Shown here: one piece after another, positions 56,346 through 64,000 of the stretch
Layout of the letters: each line of letters begins with the position of its first letter
How positions within the stretch are numbered: the first letter of the stretch is position 1
Assembly (NCBI GenBank): GCA_029781975.1
Contig: JAKOVQ010000053.1
Location: 248,001 to 312,000, forward strand
Reading direction: 5' to 3'
From: Acidobacteriota bacterium
GTDB lineage: Bacteria > Acidobacteriota > Thermoanaerobaculia > UBA5066
Length of the DNA stretch: 64,000 nt
Translations under genes and position numbers: made by a program
Notes under the pieces: generated by a model
Database searches by the model: none
Seen by the model: the letters and a program-made list of their open reading frames with translations, nothing else
Told to the model about the DNA's origin: nothing

Positions 56346-57766
56346 CCGCCGGACACCTCGACGATTTCGCCCTGCTTCGATTCGTCGCCGCGGACCTTTC
56401 GGAGTTCGAGAACGGCGCCGCGAGGCGTCACCTCCGGACCTGCGACTCCTGCAGGAGCGCCCTCCAGGAGATCGAGGTCCTCGACGCCGGCCTGCGGCAG
56501 GTGACCGACCAGCTCAGGAAGGAGCACGCCTCCCGGGAGATGGCCTTCCCGGGCGGCGACCCCTTTCGCCGGCGGCCCCGGCCGCGTCCCGCCGGGGCCT
56601 CCCCGGCGGCGGGGAGGGACCCCTCCCTCATCGATGCCTGCCGCGACGCCGCGCAGGAAGCGGCGCCCCGCCGGGACGCCCTCCTGGCCGCGGCGCTGGA
56701 GTCGGACCACGCCCTCCGGGATTCGCTCCACGCGCTCCGTCTCACCGAGCTGACCGACCGGTACGCGCTCGGCTACGGGCTCGACGCGGCGCTGGGCCGG
56801 ATGGTCGAGGCCCCGGCCCGATGGCTGGCGCTCGGGGACGCCGCGACGGCGCGGGTCCGGCGCGAGCGGAGGCTGGACGCCGACCCGCGCGTCGAGCGGG
56901 CGGTCCCGCTCGCCCACCTCAGGGGAGCCGCACGGCTCCTCTCCGGGGCCGCCTGCAACTGGACCGGCGACCTCGAGCGGGGCGGCCGCGAGCTGGCCGC
57001 GGCATGGCGGGCGTTCGCGGCCGGCGACCTCTCCGCCATGAGGCTGGCCGACGTCGAGGTGGTGGAGAGCCAGCGCCGGACCTTCCTGGAGAGGGCCGCC
57101 GAGGGCCTCGTCCTGGCCGAGCGGGCCGAGGAGACCTTCGACGCCCTCGACCTGACCGAGAAGATGGCCCGGGCGCGCGGCGCCCAGGCCCTCGCCCTCT
57201 CCTACCTGGGGCGGGAGGAGGAGGCTCTCGAACGGTTTCGCGGCACCCTCGGCGTCCTCGCCGACCTCGGGATCTGGAACATGTACGTGACCGCGCTCAA
57301 CGGCGTCGGCAGCTGCCTCCTGAGGCTCGGGCGCCCCAGGGAGGCCCGGCGGGAGTACGCCCGCGCCCTCCGCCTCGTCTCCCGGACCGAGCGGCCCGCC
57401 GTCCACGCGTTCATCCGCTCGAACCTCGCGAGGACCCTGCTCCAGATGGGCCTCCCCCGGGAGGCCGCCCGGGCCTTTCACGACGCCGCGGCCCTCTTCG
57501 AGCGGCAGGGGGCGCTCGCCGACGCCCTGACCGCCACCCTCTTCGAGGTCGAGTGCCTCGGGCGGATGGGGGCGCGGGAGGCGGCCTTCGGCCTGTTCGA
57601 GCGGTTCGAGGCGACCGTCCTGGAGCACGAGGCGCTCGACTCGACCCTCCTCGGCTCCCTCCGGAACCTGGTCGCCGGCGAGGGGCTGGACGACGACCTC
57701 TTCGCCTCGGCCCGGCGAAAGGCGGAGGAGGGGCTCCGGGCGAGGCTACGGACGGCGAGAATCTGA
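56327..57766 (+). CDS. Anti-sigma-like zinc-finger protein with TPR region
   Basis: This 479-residue soluble protein begins with a ZAS-type motif (ARRHLRTCDSCRSALQ, about residues 32-47; HxxxCxxC), found in anti-sigma factors. The middle and C-terminal part are helical repeats of TPR type (for instance ARGAQALALSYLGREEEALE and GSCLLRLGRPREARREYARA, about residues 260-350). There is no membrane segment, so the signal would be cytoplasmic. It is translationally coupled to the ECF sigma factor, which it probably restrains. The end is followed by the P2 promoter-like sequence. Confidence 0.8.
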   Translation: MSATYVTAGHLDDFALLRFVAADLSEFENGAARRHLRTCDSCRSALQEIEVLDAGLRQVTDQLRKEHASREMAFPGGDPFRRRPRPRPAGASPAAGRDPSLIDACRDAAQEAAPRRDALLAAALESDHALRDSLHALRLTELTDRYALGYGLDAALGRMVEAPARWLALGDAATARVRRERRLDADPRVERAVPLAHLRGAARLLSGAACNWTGDLERGGRELAAAWRAFAAGDLSAMRLADVEVVESQRRTFLERAAEGLVLAERAEETFDALDLTEKMARARGAQALALSYLGREEEALERFRGTLGVLADLGIWNMYVTALNGVGSCLLRLGRPREARREYARALRLVSRTERPAVHAFIRSNLARTLLQMGLPREAARAFHDAAALFERQGALADALTATLFEVECLGRMGAREAAFGLFERFEATVLEHEALDSTLLGSLRNLVAGEGLDDDLFASARRKAEEGLRARLRTARI

Positions 57767-57781
57767 AAAAAGTTGCCGACC

Positions 57782-57815
57782 CCTGTCTGAAAAATCGTCC
57801 GTTCCGGCCACTTTA
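57782..57815 (+). promoter_or_regulatory. Promoter-like element P2, twin of P1
   Basis: CCTGTC (57782-57787), 21 bases, then CACTTTA (57809-57815), preceded by a GAAAAAA stretch (57766-57772). Bases match P1 at the two boxes and at the 21-base spacing. It lies between the TPR gene and the small exported protein at 57890. It may be an autoregulated target of the local sigma factor. Confidence 0.5.
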
Positions 57816-57889
57816 GGTCGGAAGACGGCTCAGAGCGCTCGGCGTCGCCTTCCGATGCCCTCCCCGGGGGGGAGGGGACGGAGGACGAA

Positions 57890-58183
57890 ATGAAGAAGAC
57901 CCTCGTGACGGCTGCCCTTGCGGCGGCTCTCCTGACGCCCGCCTCGATCGAGGCGGCATCCCCGGCCCGGCGTGGCGCCCCCCGGCCCGCCGTCCAGAGC
58001 GAGCAGCGGCCCTCCGAGGCCCCCTCGCCGCTCATCGACTTGTCGCGCTGGCTGACGGAGCGGCTGCGGGCGCTGGCCGATCCCTTCAATCCCCCGCCCG
58101 ACCCCGAGCCGCTGCCGGCGCCGAACGCCGATCCGGGCCCCGGGGTGGTCTGCCCCGACCGGGTCCATTGCCCCATCGGCTGA
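57890..58183 (+). CDS. Small exported Pro-rich protein
   Basis: This encodes 97 residues starting with a Sec signal (KTLVTAALAAALLTPASIEA). The mature part is basic then Pro-rich, with PDPEPLPAPNADPGP and a terminal VCPDRVHCPIG in which two cysteines could bind a metal or form a disulfide. The ATG follows GGAGG. It lies downstream of P2 and may be the output gene of the ECF unit. No family is recognised. Confidence 0.65.
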   Translation: MKKTLVTAALAAALLTPASIEAASPARRGAPRPAVQSEQRPSEAPSPLIDLSRWLTERLRALADPFNPPPDPEPLPAPNADPGPGVVCPDRVHCPIG

Positions 58184-58208
58184 GCCGGCGCGTTCCGCGG
58201 GGGGACGG

Positions 58209-58248
58209 CGGCAGGGCGATTCCGGCGAGAGCCGCCGCCCCGCTGCCG
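58209..58248. terminator. Probable terminator hairpin between convergent genes
   Basis: cggcag (58209-58214) pairs with ctgccg (58243-58248), and inner ggcg with cgcc after a three-base bulge. It lies between the small exported protein and the convergent antiporter gene. The pairing is imperfect and no T-run is present. Confidence 0.4.
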
Positions 58249-58250
58249 AA

Positions 58251-59849
58251 TCAGCCTCGCGGAGTTGAAGGGACTTCCTGCGCCCCCTCCTCCCCGTCCT
58301 CCCCCTCCTCGAGCCTGACGAGCCGAGCGTCCACCTCCGCGAGGAGCTCCTCGTAGGCGTCGCGGCCGACGGCCCCGCGCTGGAGGCCGTCGATCAGGGC
58401 CTCCTTCTCGACCTGGAAGAGGTGGCGGCGGACGGCCCTCAGCTCCGCCGACCGGATCTCCGCCCGCCGCCCGAACAGCTCCTCGAGGGCTCCCTCGGCC
58501 GCCGCTGCCCGCTCCTCGTAGTCGTGGCGCACCTCGGCGAGGAGGGGGGCGTGCGATCCCTCCTGCCGGGCCATCCGGTCGAGCTCGTCGAGGGCGTTGC
58601 GCGCCGCCAGCAGGCGCCCGCGCTGCGCCTCGTAGGCCGCCCGGCCGTGGCCGCTCTCCGCCAGGCCGAGGCTACGCAGCAGGGGCCCGACGCTGAGCCC
58701 CTGGAGGAGCAGGGTCAGGAGGACGACGCCGAACGTGACCGTGACGAGGAGGTCCCGATTCGGCAGCTCGCGGGGGAGCCCGAGGACGAGGACCATCGAG
58801 AGGGCGCCCCGGAGCCCCGACCAGGTGAGGACGGCGGACCAGGGCCAGGGGACCCGCTCGCGCGTCCGGCGGAGGACCGCGGTCACCGCCAGGACGACCA
58901 GGGCGCGTCCTCCGAGGACCGCCACGAACGCGGCCAGGATCGGCTTCCACGCCGCCAGGACGGCTCCGATCCGGATCTCGAAGCCGATCAGGAGGAAGAC
59001 GATCGAGTTCAGGGCGAAGGCGACGTACTCCCAGAAGGTCTCCGCGGCGATCCGGGTCGTCGGGCTCATCCCCGTCCGCGCGCCGTAGTTCCCGCAGATC
59101 ATCCCTGCCGCGACGGTGGCGATGACCCCGGAGCCGTGGAGCGTCTCGCCGAGGACGAACGAGCCGTAGGCCGCGATCGTCGTCAGCGTGATCTCGATCA
59201 TCGGGTCGTCGATCGCCTGCGTCAGCTTCGACATCAGGAGGCCGACCAGAACCCCCGCGGCGACGCCGGCGCCGACGATCTTCAGGAACGAGAGCGCGAA
59301 GCCGGCGGCGCTGGCGCTCCCGCCCGTCGCCACGCCGAGGATGAGGGTGAAGACGACCAGCGCCGTTCCGTCGTTGAGGAGGCTCTCTCCTTCGAGGAGG
59401 ACCCGCAGCCTTCGGGGCGCTCCGAGCGTCTTCATCAGCCCGACGACGGCGATCGGGTCCGTGGCCGCCATCAGCGCCCCGAAGACGAGCGCCTCGTTCA
59501 CGCTGATGCCGTTCAGGATGTCGATCGTCTCGCGGAAGCCGACCAGGATCCCGGCCGTCAGGAGGAGGCCGGCCGCGACCCCCGGGACCGCGAGGAGGCT
59601 GATCGAGAGGCGGTTCCGCCAGAACTCGCGTGCGTCGAGGTGGTACGCGGCCTCGAAGAGAAGGCCCGGGAGGATGAACGCGTAGAGGAGCTCCTGCGTC
59701 AGGTGCGGGGGCGTCAGGACGTGGAAGAAGCCGAGCGCCAGGCCGGCGGCGACGAGGGCCACCGTGTAGGGGATCTCGAGCCGCCGTGCCACGAGGGCCA
59801 CGCCGGTGGCGAGGGCGAAGAGGGCGATGAAGACGATCTCGACGTTCAT
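58251..59849 (-). CDS. CPA1-family Na+(K+)/H+ antiporter
   Basis: This 532-residue antiporter has about twelve helices. Core motifs are AFILPGLLFEAAYHLDAREF, MAATDPIAVVGLMKTLGAPR (the ND/DP ion site of CPA1), LLEGESLLNDGTALVVFTLIL and LTWSGLRGALSMVLVLGLP. A cytoplasmic tail of about 120 residues (from 410 on) is charged and coiled-coil-like. The ATG at 59849 is unambiguous. Ion specificity cannot be told. It is convergent with the small exported protein gene and separated by about 130 bases from the glycerate kinase gene. Confidence 0.9.
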   Translation of the reverse strand: MNVEIVFIALFALATGVALVARRLEIPYTVALVAAGLALGFFHVLTPPHLTQELLYAFILPGLLFEAAYHLDAREFWRNRLSISLLAVPGVAAGLLLTAGILVGFRETIDILNGISVNEALVFGALMAATDPIAVVGLMKTLGAPRRLRVLLEGESLLNDGTALVVFTLILGVATGGSASAAGFALSFLKIVGAGVAAGVLVGLLMSKLTQAIDDPMIEITLTTIAAYGSFVLGETLHGSGVIATVAAGMICGNYGARTGMSPTTRIAAETFWEYVAFALNSIVFLLIGFEIRIGAVLAAWKPILAAFVAVLGGRALVVLAVTAVLRRTRERVPWPWSAVLTWSGLRGALSMVLVLGLPRELPNRDLLVTVTFGVVLLTLLLQGLSVGPLLRSLGLAESGHGRAAYEAQRGRLLAARNALDELDRMARQEGSHAPLLAEVRHDYEERAAAAEGALEELFGRRAEIRSAELRAVRRHLFQVEKEALIDGLQRGAVGRDAYEELLAEVDARLVRLEEGEDGEEGAQEVPSTPRG

Positions 59850-59982
59850 CGGCGCGATTCGGCCGCGTCAGGATAAGCGACCGGCGGGCGTGCAGGCCGG
59901 CTCGTCGAGACCCGGCCGCGACGGCCGAGGACCTCCGGGGGATCGACGTCCCTGCGGCCGGGCTCGCGGCCCTCGGTGAGGC

Positions 59983-61344
59983 TCAGCCGACGTTTCCGGC
60001 CAGGACGACGAGGAGGTCGTTCACGTTCGTCCCGGTCGGACCGGTCCTGAGGAGGGCGCCCCCGGCCTCGAGCGCGGTGTAGGAATCGCTCTCGGCGAGG
60101 GCCCGGGACGGATCGACCCCTCCCGCCCGGATCGCGGCGGCGGTCGCCCCGTCGACGATGCCGCCGGCGGCGTCGGTCGGGCCGTCCGACCCGTCGGTGG
60201 CGAGGGCCATGAGGGTGACGTCCGGAACGCCCTCGAGCGCCAGCGCCGCCGCCAGCGCCTGCTCCTGGTTCCGTCCGCCCCTTCCGGCGCCCCGGACGGT
60301 GACCGTCGTCTCGCCTCCCCAGACGAGGCAGGCGGGGGGCGCGACGGGATGCCCCTCCGAAAGGACGCCGCGAGCCATCGCCACGGCGACCCGCACGACC
60401 TCGCGCGCCTCCCCCTCGACGAAGGTCGACAGGAGGAGGGGCCGGTACCCGAGGGACCGCGCCTCCCGGACCGCGGCCTCGGCGGCGAGGCGGCACGAGC
60501 CGACCACGACGTTGAGGACCCGCGCGAAGACCGGGTCGCCCGGCTTCGGGCTCTCTTCGACCTCGCCGGCCAGCCCGGACTCGAGGTGATGTCGGACGGC
60601 GGCCGGAACGAGGGCGAGGAGCCCCCGGCCCTCGAGGACGCTCCAGGCGTCGGCGTACGTCGTCGGATCCGGAGCGGTCGGCCCCGAGGCGATGACGTCC
60701 AGCCGGTCCCCGACGACGTCCGAGAGGAGGAGGGCGGCGACGCGCGCCGGCGCGGCCAGGCGGGCGAGGCGCCCGCCCTTGAGGCGCGAGAGGTGCTTGC
60801 GGACCGCGTTCATCTCGCCGATGGGGGCGCCGGAGCGGAGGAGGAGGCTGGTCGTCTCCGAGAGGTCCGAGAGCGCGAGGCCCGGGGCGGGGTCGGGAAG
60901 GAGCGCCGAGGCGCCGCCGGAGAGGAGCGCGAGGACGACGTCGTCGGCCGAGGGGGCGGAGAGGAGCTCCTCCACGGCACGGACGGCCGCCTCGCCCTCC
61001 GCGTCCGGGACGGGATGCCCCGCCTCGAGGAGCCTCGTCCGCTTCGGGAGCGTCGACTCCCCGGCCTGGCCGCGGCGCGTGACCACGACCCCGCACCCCA
61101 GCCGCTCCCCGAGGATGGCCGCGGCGGCCTCGGCCATGGGTACGGCGGCCTTTCCCGCGGCGACGAGGCGGACCGGCCGGCTGGCCGCGATGTGCCAGCT
61201 CGTCCCGACGAGGGTGACGCTGCTCCCGTCGCACCCGAGGAACCTCCGGACCGCGGCCGCCGGCTCGACGGCCGCCAGGGCCGCCCGGCGGATCCGTGCG
61301 AGGTGCTCGCGATGAGAGGCGCGGCCGCCGGGGATCGAGGGCAT
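59983..61344 (-). CDS. Glycerate 2-kinase (GckA/MOFRL family)
   Basis: This 453-residue protein has the two-domain GckA layout: an N-terminal VRLVAAGKAAVPMAEAAAA, GHPVPDAEGEAAVRAVEELL, LLSGGASALLPDPAPG and MNAVRKHLSRLKGGRLARLA, and a MOFRL C-terminal domain with GGETTVTVRGAGRGGRNQEQ and LMALATDGSDGPTDAAGGIV. It phosphorylates D-glycerate at C2, as in serine and glyoxylate metabolism. Length and motifs are normal. No other gene of that pathway lies nearby. Confidence 0.92.
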   Translation of the reverse strand: MPSIPGGRASHREHLARIRRAALAAVEPAAAVRRFLGCDGSSVTLVGTSWHIAASRPVRLVAAGKAAVPMAEAAAAILGERLGCGVVVTRRGQAGESTLPKRTRLLEAGHPVPDAEGEAAVRAVEELLSAPSADDVVLALLSGGASALLPDPAPGLALSDLSETTSLLLRSGAPIGEMNAVRKHLSRLKGGRLARLAAPARVAALLLSDVVGDRLDVIASGPTAPDPTTYADAWSVLEGRGLLALVPAAVRHHLESGLAGEVEESPKPGDPVFARVLNVVVGSCRLAAEAAVREARSLGYRPLLLSTFVEGEAREVVRVAVAMARGVLSEGHPVAPPACLVWGGETTVTVRGAGRGGRNQEQALAAALALEGVPDVTLMALATDGSDGPTDAAGGIVDGATAAAIRAGGVDPSRALAESDSYTALEAGGALLRTGPTGTNVNDLLVVLAGNVG

Positions 61345-61599
61345 CGGTCAGCTCCCGCCGGCAGGATACGGCGGCTTCGCGGGCCGCTCAACGAGCGACG
61401 GCGGCGGCCCCGGAGCGGCTCGCCGGGACGATCCGCGGGGAGAAGCCCGGAAGGCGCGCCGCTTGGCTGGGCCTCGACGGTCGGCTATCGTCCCCCGGGG
61501 ACCGGCCGCGACGCCCGTTGACGAGCGCGCCGGCGTCGGACCCCCGCCGGGCCGCCGCCACGCGGAGCCGGCCAGCCGGAAGAGGGGAGAAAAGAGCGG

Positions 61600-62409
61600 A
61601 TGACGGGAAGGACGAGACGAGGAGCGGCTCTCGCGGCAGCCCTCGCCGTCGCCGTTCCGTGCGCGGCGATCCCGGGCCGGGTGCGAGGCGAGGTGCCGGG
61701 CGGCGTCGTCCGGGTCGCCGCTGCGGCCGACCTGAAGTTCGCCCTCGAGCCGATCCTCGAGGCCTTCCGCAGGGCGCGGCCCGAGTCCAGGGTCGACGTC
61801 TCCTTCGGCTCCTCGGGGAGCTTCTACAGCCAGATCGAGAACGGAGCCCCGTTCGACCTCTTCCTCTCCGCCGACGCGGGGTACCCGCGACGGCTCGTCG
61901 AGGCGGGGCTGTCCCGGGACGGCAGGGTCTTCCTCTACGGCCGCGGCCGGATCGTCGTCTGGGTCCCGGCGGCGTCTCGCCTCGACCCGGCGCGCCTGAA
62001 GGAGCGGACCCTCCTCGACCCGTCGGTGCGGCACGTCGCCATCGCGAACCCGCGGCACGCTCCCTACGGGCGCGCCGCCCTGGCGGCGCTGAAGGCCTGG
62101 GACGTCGCTGCCGTCGTGGAGCCGAAGCTCGTCCTCGGGGAGAGCGTGTCCCAGGCGGCGCAGTTCGCCGAGTCCGGCGCGGCCGACGCCGGGGTGATCG
62201 CCCTCTCGCTCGCCGTCGCGCCGCCGATGCGGCCGAAGGGGCGCTGGTGGCTCGTCCCCGCCGGGGCGCACGCGCCGATCGAGCAGGCCGGGGTCCTGCT
62301 GAAGGGACCGGGCGACGCCGCCGGCGCCGCCTCCCTCCGGGACCTCCTCCTCGGGCCGTCGGGCCGCGCCGTGCTCGCCGCCTTCGGCTTCGAGCGGCCC
62401 CCGGGCTGA
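61600..62409 (+). CDS. modA: ModA-type molybdate-binding protein
   Basis: This 269-residue periplasmic binding protein has a Sec signal (AALAAALAVAVPCAAI, about residues 8-24) and ModA marks: VRVAAAADLKFALEPILEAF, SFGSSGSFYSQIENGAPFDL, FLSADAGYPRRL, AIANPRHAPYG and ALKAWDV. Anion-binding Ser residues appear conserved. No modB or modC follows, so the permease is elsewhere or this copy serves another oxyanion. About 255 bases without a gene precede it, with no recognisable operator. The next gene (terC-like) starts 14 bases downstream. Confidence 0.87.
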   Translation: MTGRTRRGAALAAALAVAVPCAAIPGRVRGEVPGGVVRVAAAADLKFALEPILEAFRRARPESRVDVSFGSSGSFYSQIENGAPFDLFLSADAGYPRRLVEAGLSRDGRVFLYGRGRIVVWVPAASRLDPARLKERTLLDPSVRHVAIANPRHAPYGRAALAALKAWDVAAVVEPKLVLGESVSQAAQFAESGAADAGVIALSLAVAPPMRPKGRWWLVPAGAHAPIEQAGVLLKGPGDAAGAASLRDLLLGPSGRAVLAAFGFERPPG

Positions 62410-62423
62410 GGGCGGGAGGGACG

Positions 62424-63521
62424 GTGCTCCTCCTCTACGCCGGCTTCGTCGCCCTCGTCCTCGCGCTCCTGGCGCTCGACCTCGGCGTCTTCCACCGGAA
62501 GGCGCACGTCGTGAGCGTGAAGGAGGCGCTCGGCTGGTCGGCGTTCTGGATCGCGCTGGGGCTCCTCTTCACCCTCTTCATCTGGGCCGGGTACGAGCAC
62601 CACTGGCTGGGGCTCGGGCTCGGCCGCGACCCGATGGCGACGAACCCCCGGACCGTCGAGGGCCTCGGGGTCGTCTACAACGACGGGACGTCGGCGGCGG
62701 TGAAGTACGTGACGGGCTACCTCGTCGAGAAGTCGCTCGCCGTCGACAACATCTTCGTCATCAGCCTGATCTTCACCTTCTTCCGGGTCCCGTCCCTCTA
62801 CCAGCACCGGGTCCTCTACTGGGGGATCCTCGGCGCCCTCCTGATGAGGGGGGCGATGATCGCCGCCGGGACGACGCTGATCCGGGAGTTCGGGTGGGTC
62901 CTCTACGTCTTCGGGGCCTTCCTCGTCGTGATGGGGCTGAAGATGCTCCTCTCCGACGAGGCCCCGGCGGACCCGGGACAGAACGCCGTCGTCCGCCTGA
63001 CGCGCCGGCTCCTGCCGGTGACGGAGCACTTCCACGGGGGACGCTTCTTCGTCCGGGCGGGGAGCGCGGGGGCGGCCGAGGCGGAGGTGCCCGGGGGTCC
63101 GAGGGAGGCGGACGGAGCCGTCTCGCGGGCCGCGCGCGGCACGCTGATGGCGACGCCGCTCTTCCTCGTCCTCGTCGTCGTGGAGGTCAGCGACCTGATC
63201 TTCGCGGTCGACTCCATCCCCGCCGTCTTCGCGGTGACCGCCGACCCCTTCCTCGTCTTCACGAGCAACGTCTTCGCGATCCTCGGGCTGAGGAGCCTCT
63301 ACTTCGCGCTGGAGAGGATGATCGACCGGTTCCAGTACCTCGAGGTGGCGGTGGCGATCGTCCTCGTGGTCGTCGGGGTGAAGATGCTCCTCCACACCTG
63401 GCTCAGGACGATCCTGGGAGAGGCCTTCAACCTCACGCTCCTGGGCGCCGTCGTCCTCATCCTCCTCGCGGGGGTCGTCGCCTCGGTCCTCAGGCCGCGG
63501 ACGGAGCCTCCCGCGGCCTGA
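62424..63521 (+). CDS. TerC/Alx-family membrane protein
   Basis: This 365-residue integral membrane protein has about nine helices and the TerC marks ALLALDLGVFHRKAHVVSVK, ALGWSAFWIALGLLF, YLVEKSLAVDNIFVISLIF, GILGALLMRGAMI and VEVSDLIFAVDSIPAVFAV. The acidic residues in LAVDN and FAVDSIP are the conserved metal-binding ones. The GTG at 62424 follows GGGAGGG. Relatives export manganese or are linked to tellurite resistance. An internal hydrophilic loop (about residues 200-235) separates the two halves. Confidence 0.9.
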   Translation: MLLLYAGFVALVLALLALDLGVFHRKAHVVSVKEALGWSAFWIALGLLFTLFIWAGYEHHWLGLGLGRDPMATNPRTVEGLGVVYNDGTSAAVKYVTGYLVEKSLAVDNIFVISLIFTFFRVPSLYQHRVLYWGILGALLMRGAMIAAGTTLIREFGWVLYVFGAFLVVMGLKMLLSDEAPADPGQNAVVRLTRRLLPVTEHFHGGRFFVRAGSAGAAEAEVPGGPREADGAVSRAARGTLMATPLFLVLVVVEVSDLIFAVDSIPAVFAVTADPFLVFTSNVFAILGLRSLYFALERMIDRFQYLEVAVAIVLVVVGVKMLLHTWLRTILGEAFNLTLLGAVVLILLAGVVASVLRPRTEPPAA

Positions 63522-63522
63522 G

Positions 63523-63548
63523 GGAGCGCGGCTGGAGGGCCGCGCTCC
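63523..63548. terminator. Terminator hairpin between convergent genes
   Basis: Perfect 10-bp arms (ggagcgcggc at 63523-63532, gccgcgctcc at 63539-63548) around six bases start two bases after the terC-like stop, between it and the convergent gene ending at 63594. Confidence 0.6.
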
Positions 63549-63593
63549 GCCTGGCCCCTCCCGCGGCCGCCGCCGAGCCGGGGCGGCTCGGGC

Positions 63594-64000
63594 CTACCGG
63601 ACGGCGAACTCGACGACCTTCGGCGCGACGAGCCGCTCGAAGTCGTCGTAGGCGAGCTTCATCAGCTCCGTGTGCGACCCCGCGTTGAACGAGATCTCCT
63701 TGTCGTCCGCGAGGCGGGCCGCCACGAAGACGTCCATCCCCCAGAGGTTCCCGAAGGGAGGCATCGCGCCGGGCTCGCAGTCGGGGAAGAGCCCCTTGAA
63801 CTCCTCCTCGGTCGCCAGGACGACCTCTCGGGCGCCCGTCACCCCCTTCAGGAGGTCGAAGCTGACGCGGTGGGACGCCGGAAGGACGGCCATCGCCATC
63901 TTCCCGTCGACCTTCACCATCACGGCCTTCGCCAGCTCCTTCCCCTTGATGTGGGCCGACGCGGCGATCTCCTGGGCGGTGTACGCGCGGGAGTGGATGA
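63594..64000 (-). CDS. YbaK/ProX-type aminoacyl-tRNA deacylase (5' end outside window)
   Basis: The minus-strand frame is open from 63594 to the right edge, and the gene begins beyond it. The visible C-terminal part shows YTAQEIAASAHIKGKELAKA (the family's opening motif), VKVDGKMAMAVLPASHRVS, a segment ATEEEFKGLFPDCEPGAMPP and FGNLWGMDVFVAARLADDKE. These match YbaK-domain proteins that clear misacylated Cys- or Ala-tRNA(Pro). An internal GTG at 63923 would give only part of the domain, so the upstream start is preferred. It is the second trans-editing protein in the window, after the AlaX gene at 3072. Confidence 0.85.
   Translation of the reverse strand, partial: IHSRAYTAQEIAASAHIKGKELAKAVMVKVDGKMAMAVLPASHRVSFDLLKGVTGAREVVLATEEEFKGLFPDCEPGAMPPFGNLWGMDVFVAARLADDKEISFNAGSHTELMKLAYDDFERLVAPKVVEFAVR

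Noticed and set aside
61345-61599. A regulatory RNA or ModE-type operator upstream of modA
   Set aside because: I could find no consensus stem set or palindrome that would support it.

Overview
The window is very GC-rich bacterial chromosome (most third codon positions are G or C) with tightly packed genes, many 4-base ATGA/GTGA overlaps and frequent GTG starts. A clade II-type nitrous oxide reductase operon, a TonB-dependent outer-membrane receptor (so a Gram-negative envelope), a beta-propeller/Ser-Thr kinase fusion and a bacillithiol-type YtxJ protein together suggest an Acidobacteriota-like organism. That placement is inference from gene content only. I see no rRNA, tRNA, CRISPR array, transposase or phage gene.

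Layout. 1-4262: sulfur amino acid genes (cysteine synthase/CBS family, divergent from a gamma-synthase/lyase), an alpha/beta hydrolase and an AlaX-type editing protein. 4263-6033: an atypical stretch in which a lower-GC secreted-protein gene is flanked by two inverted, outward-pointing copies of a ~240-nt element. The stems of the element differ between copies but stay paired, so it looks like a structured RNA or RNA-like repeat that I do not recognise. 6034-12289: SCP2-like and YtxJ genes, a heterodimeric ABC exporter, a Crp/Fnr regulator and an aldo/keto reductase. 12417-23789: a ten-gene minus-strand operon running flavoprotein-ferredoxin, Rieske, cytochrome b, five-haem cytochrome c, NosZ, NosB-like, NosD, NosF, NosL, NosY. 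23868-26718: a copper-type TonB receptor and a Cys-rich exported protein. Divergent from these (26830-30952) is an operon of a metal-permease/SPFH fusion followed by HflC-like and HflK-like proteins. An identical ATGAC-N4-GTCAT box lies upstream of the nos operon and in this divergent intergenic region, which suggests one regulon for N2O respiration and copper handling. The Crp/Fnr protein near the nos operon is the obvious candidate regulator.

31000-41916: a Ser/Thr kinase, a GntR-slipin operon with a perfect operator palindrome, an SDR dehydrogenase, a 1238-residue propeller-kinase fusion, a crystallin-like secreted protein and a class V aminotransferase. 42045-52300: two tandem 84-residue paralogs, an MFS exporter, thiol peroxidase, a second gamma-synthase/lyase, GlgC, a sensorless histidine kinase, and an APC permease coupled to the 5-oxoprolinase genes pxpBCA. 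52338-58183: a PP2C phosphatase and a signalling block (REC-PAS-GGDEF-EAL, ECF sigma factor, zinc-finger/TPR protein, small exported protein) with two matching promoter-like sequences. 58251-64000: a CPA1 antiporter, glycerate 2-kinase, ModA, a TerC protein and a partial YbaK-type deacylase. Several convergent gene pairs are separated by strong perfect hairpins that probably act as two-way terminators.
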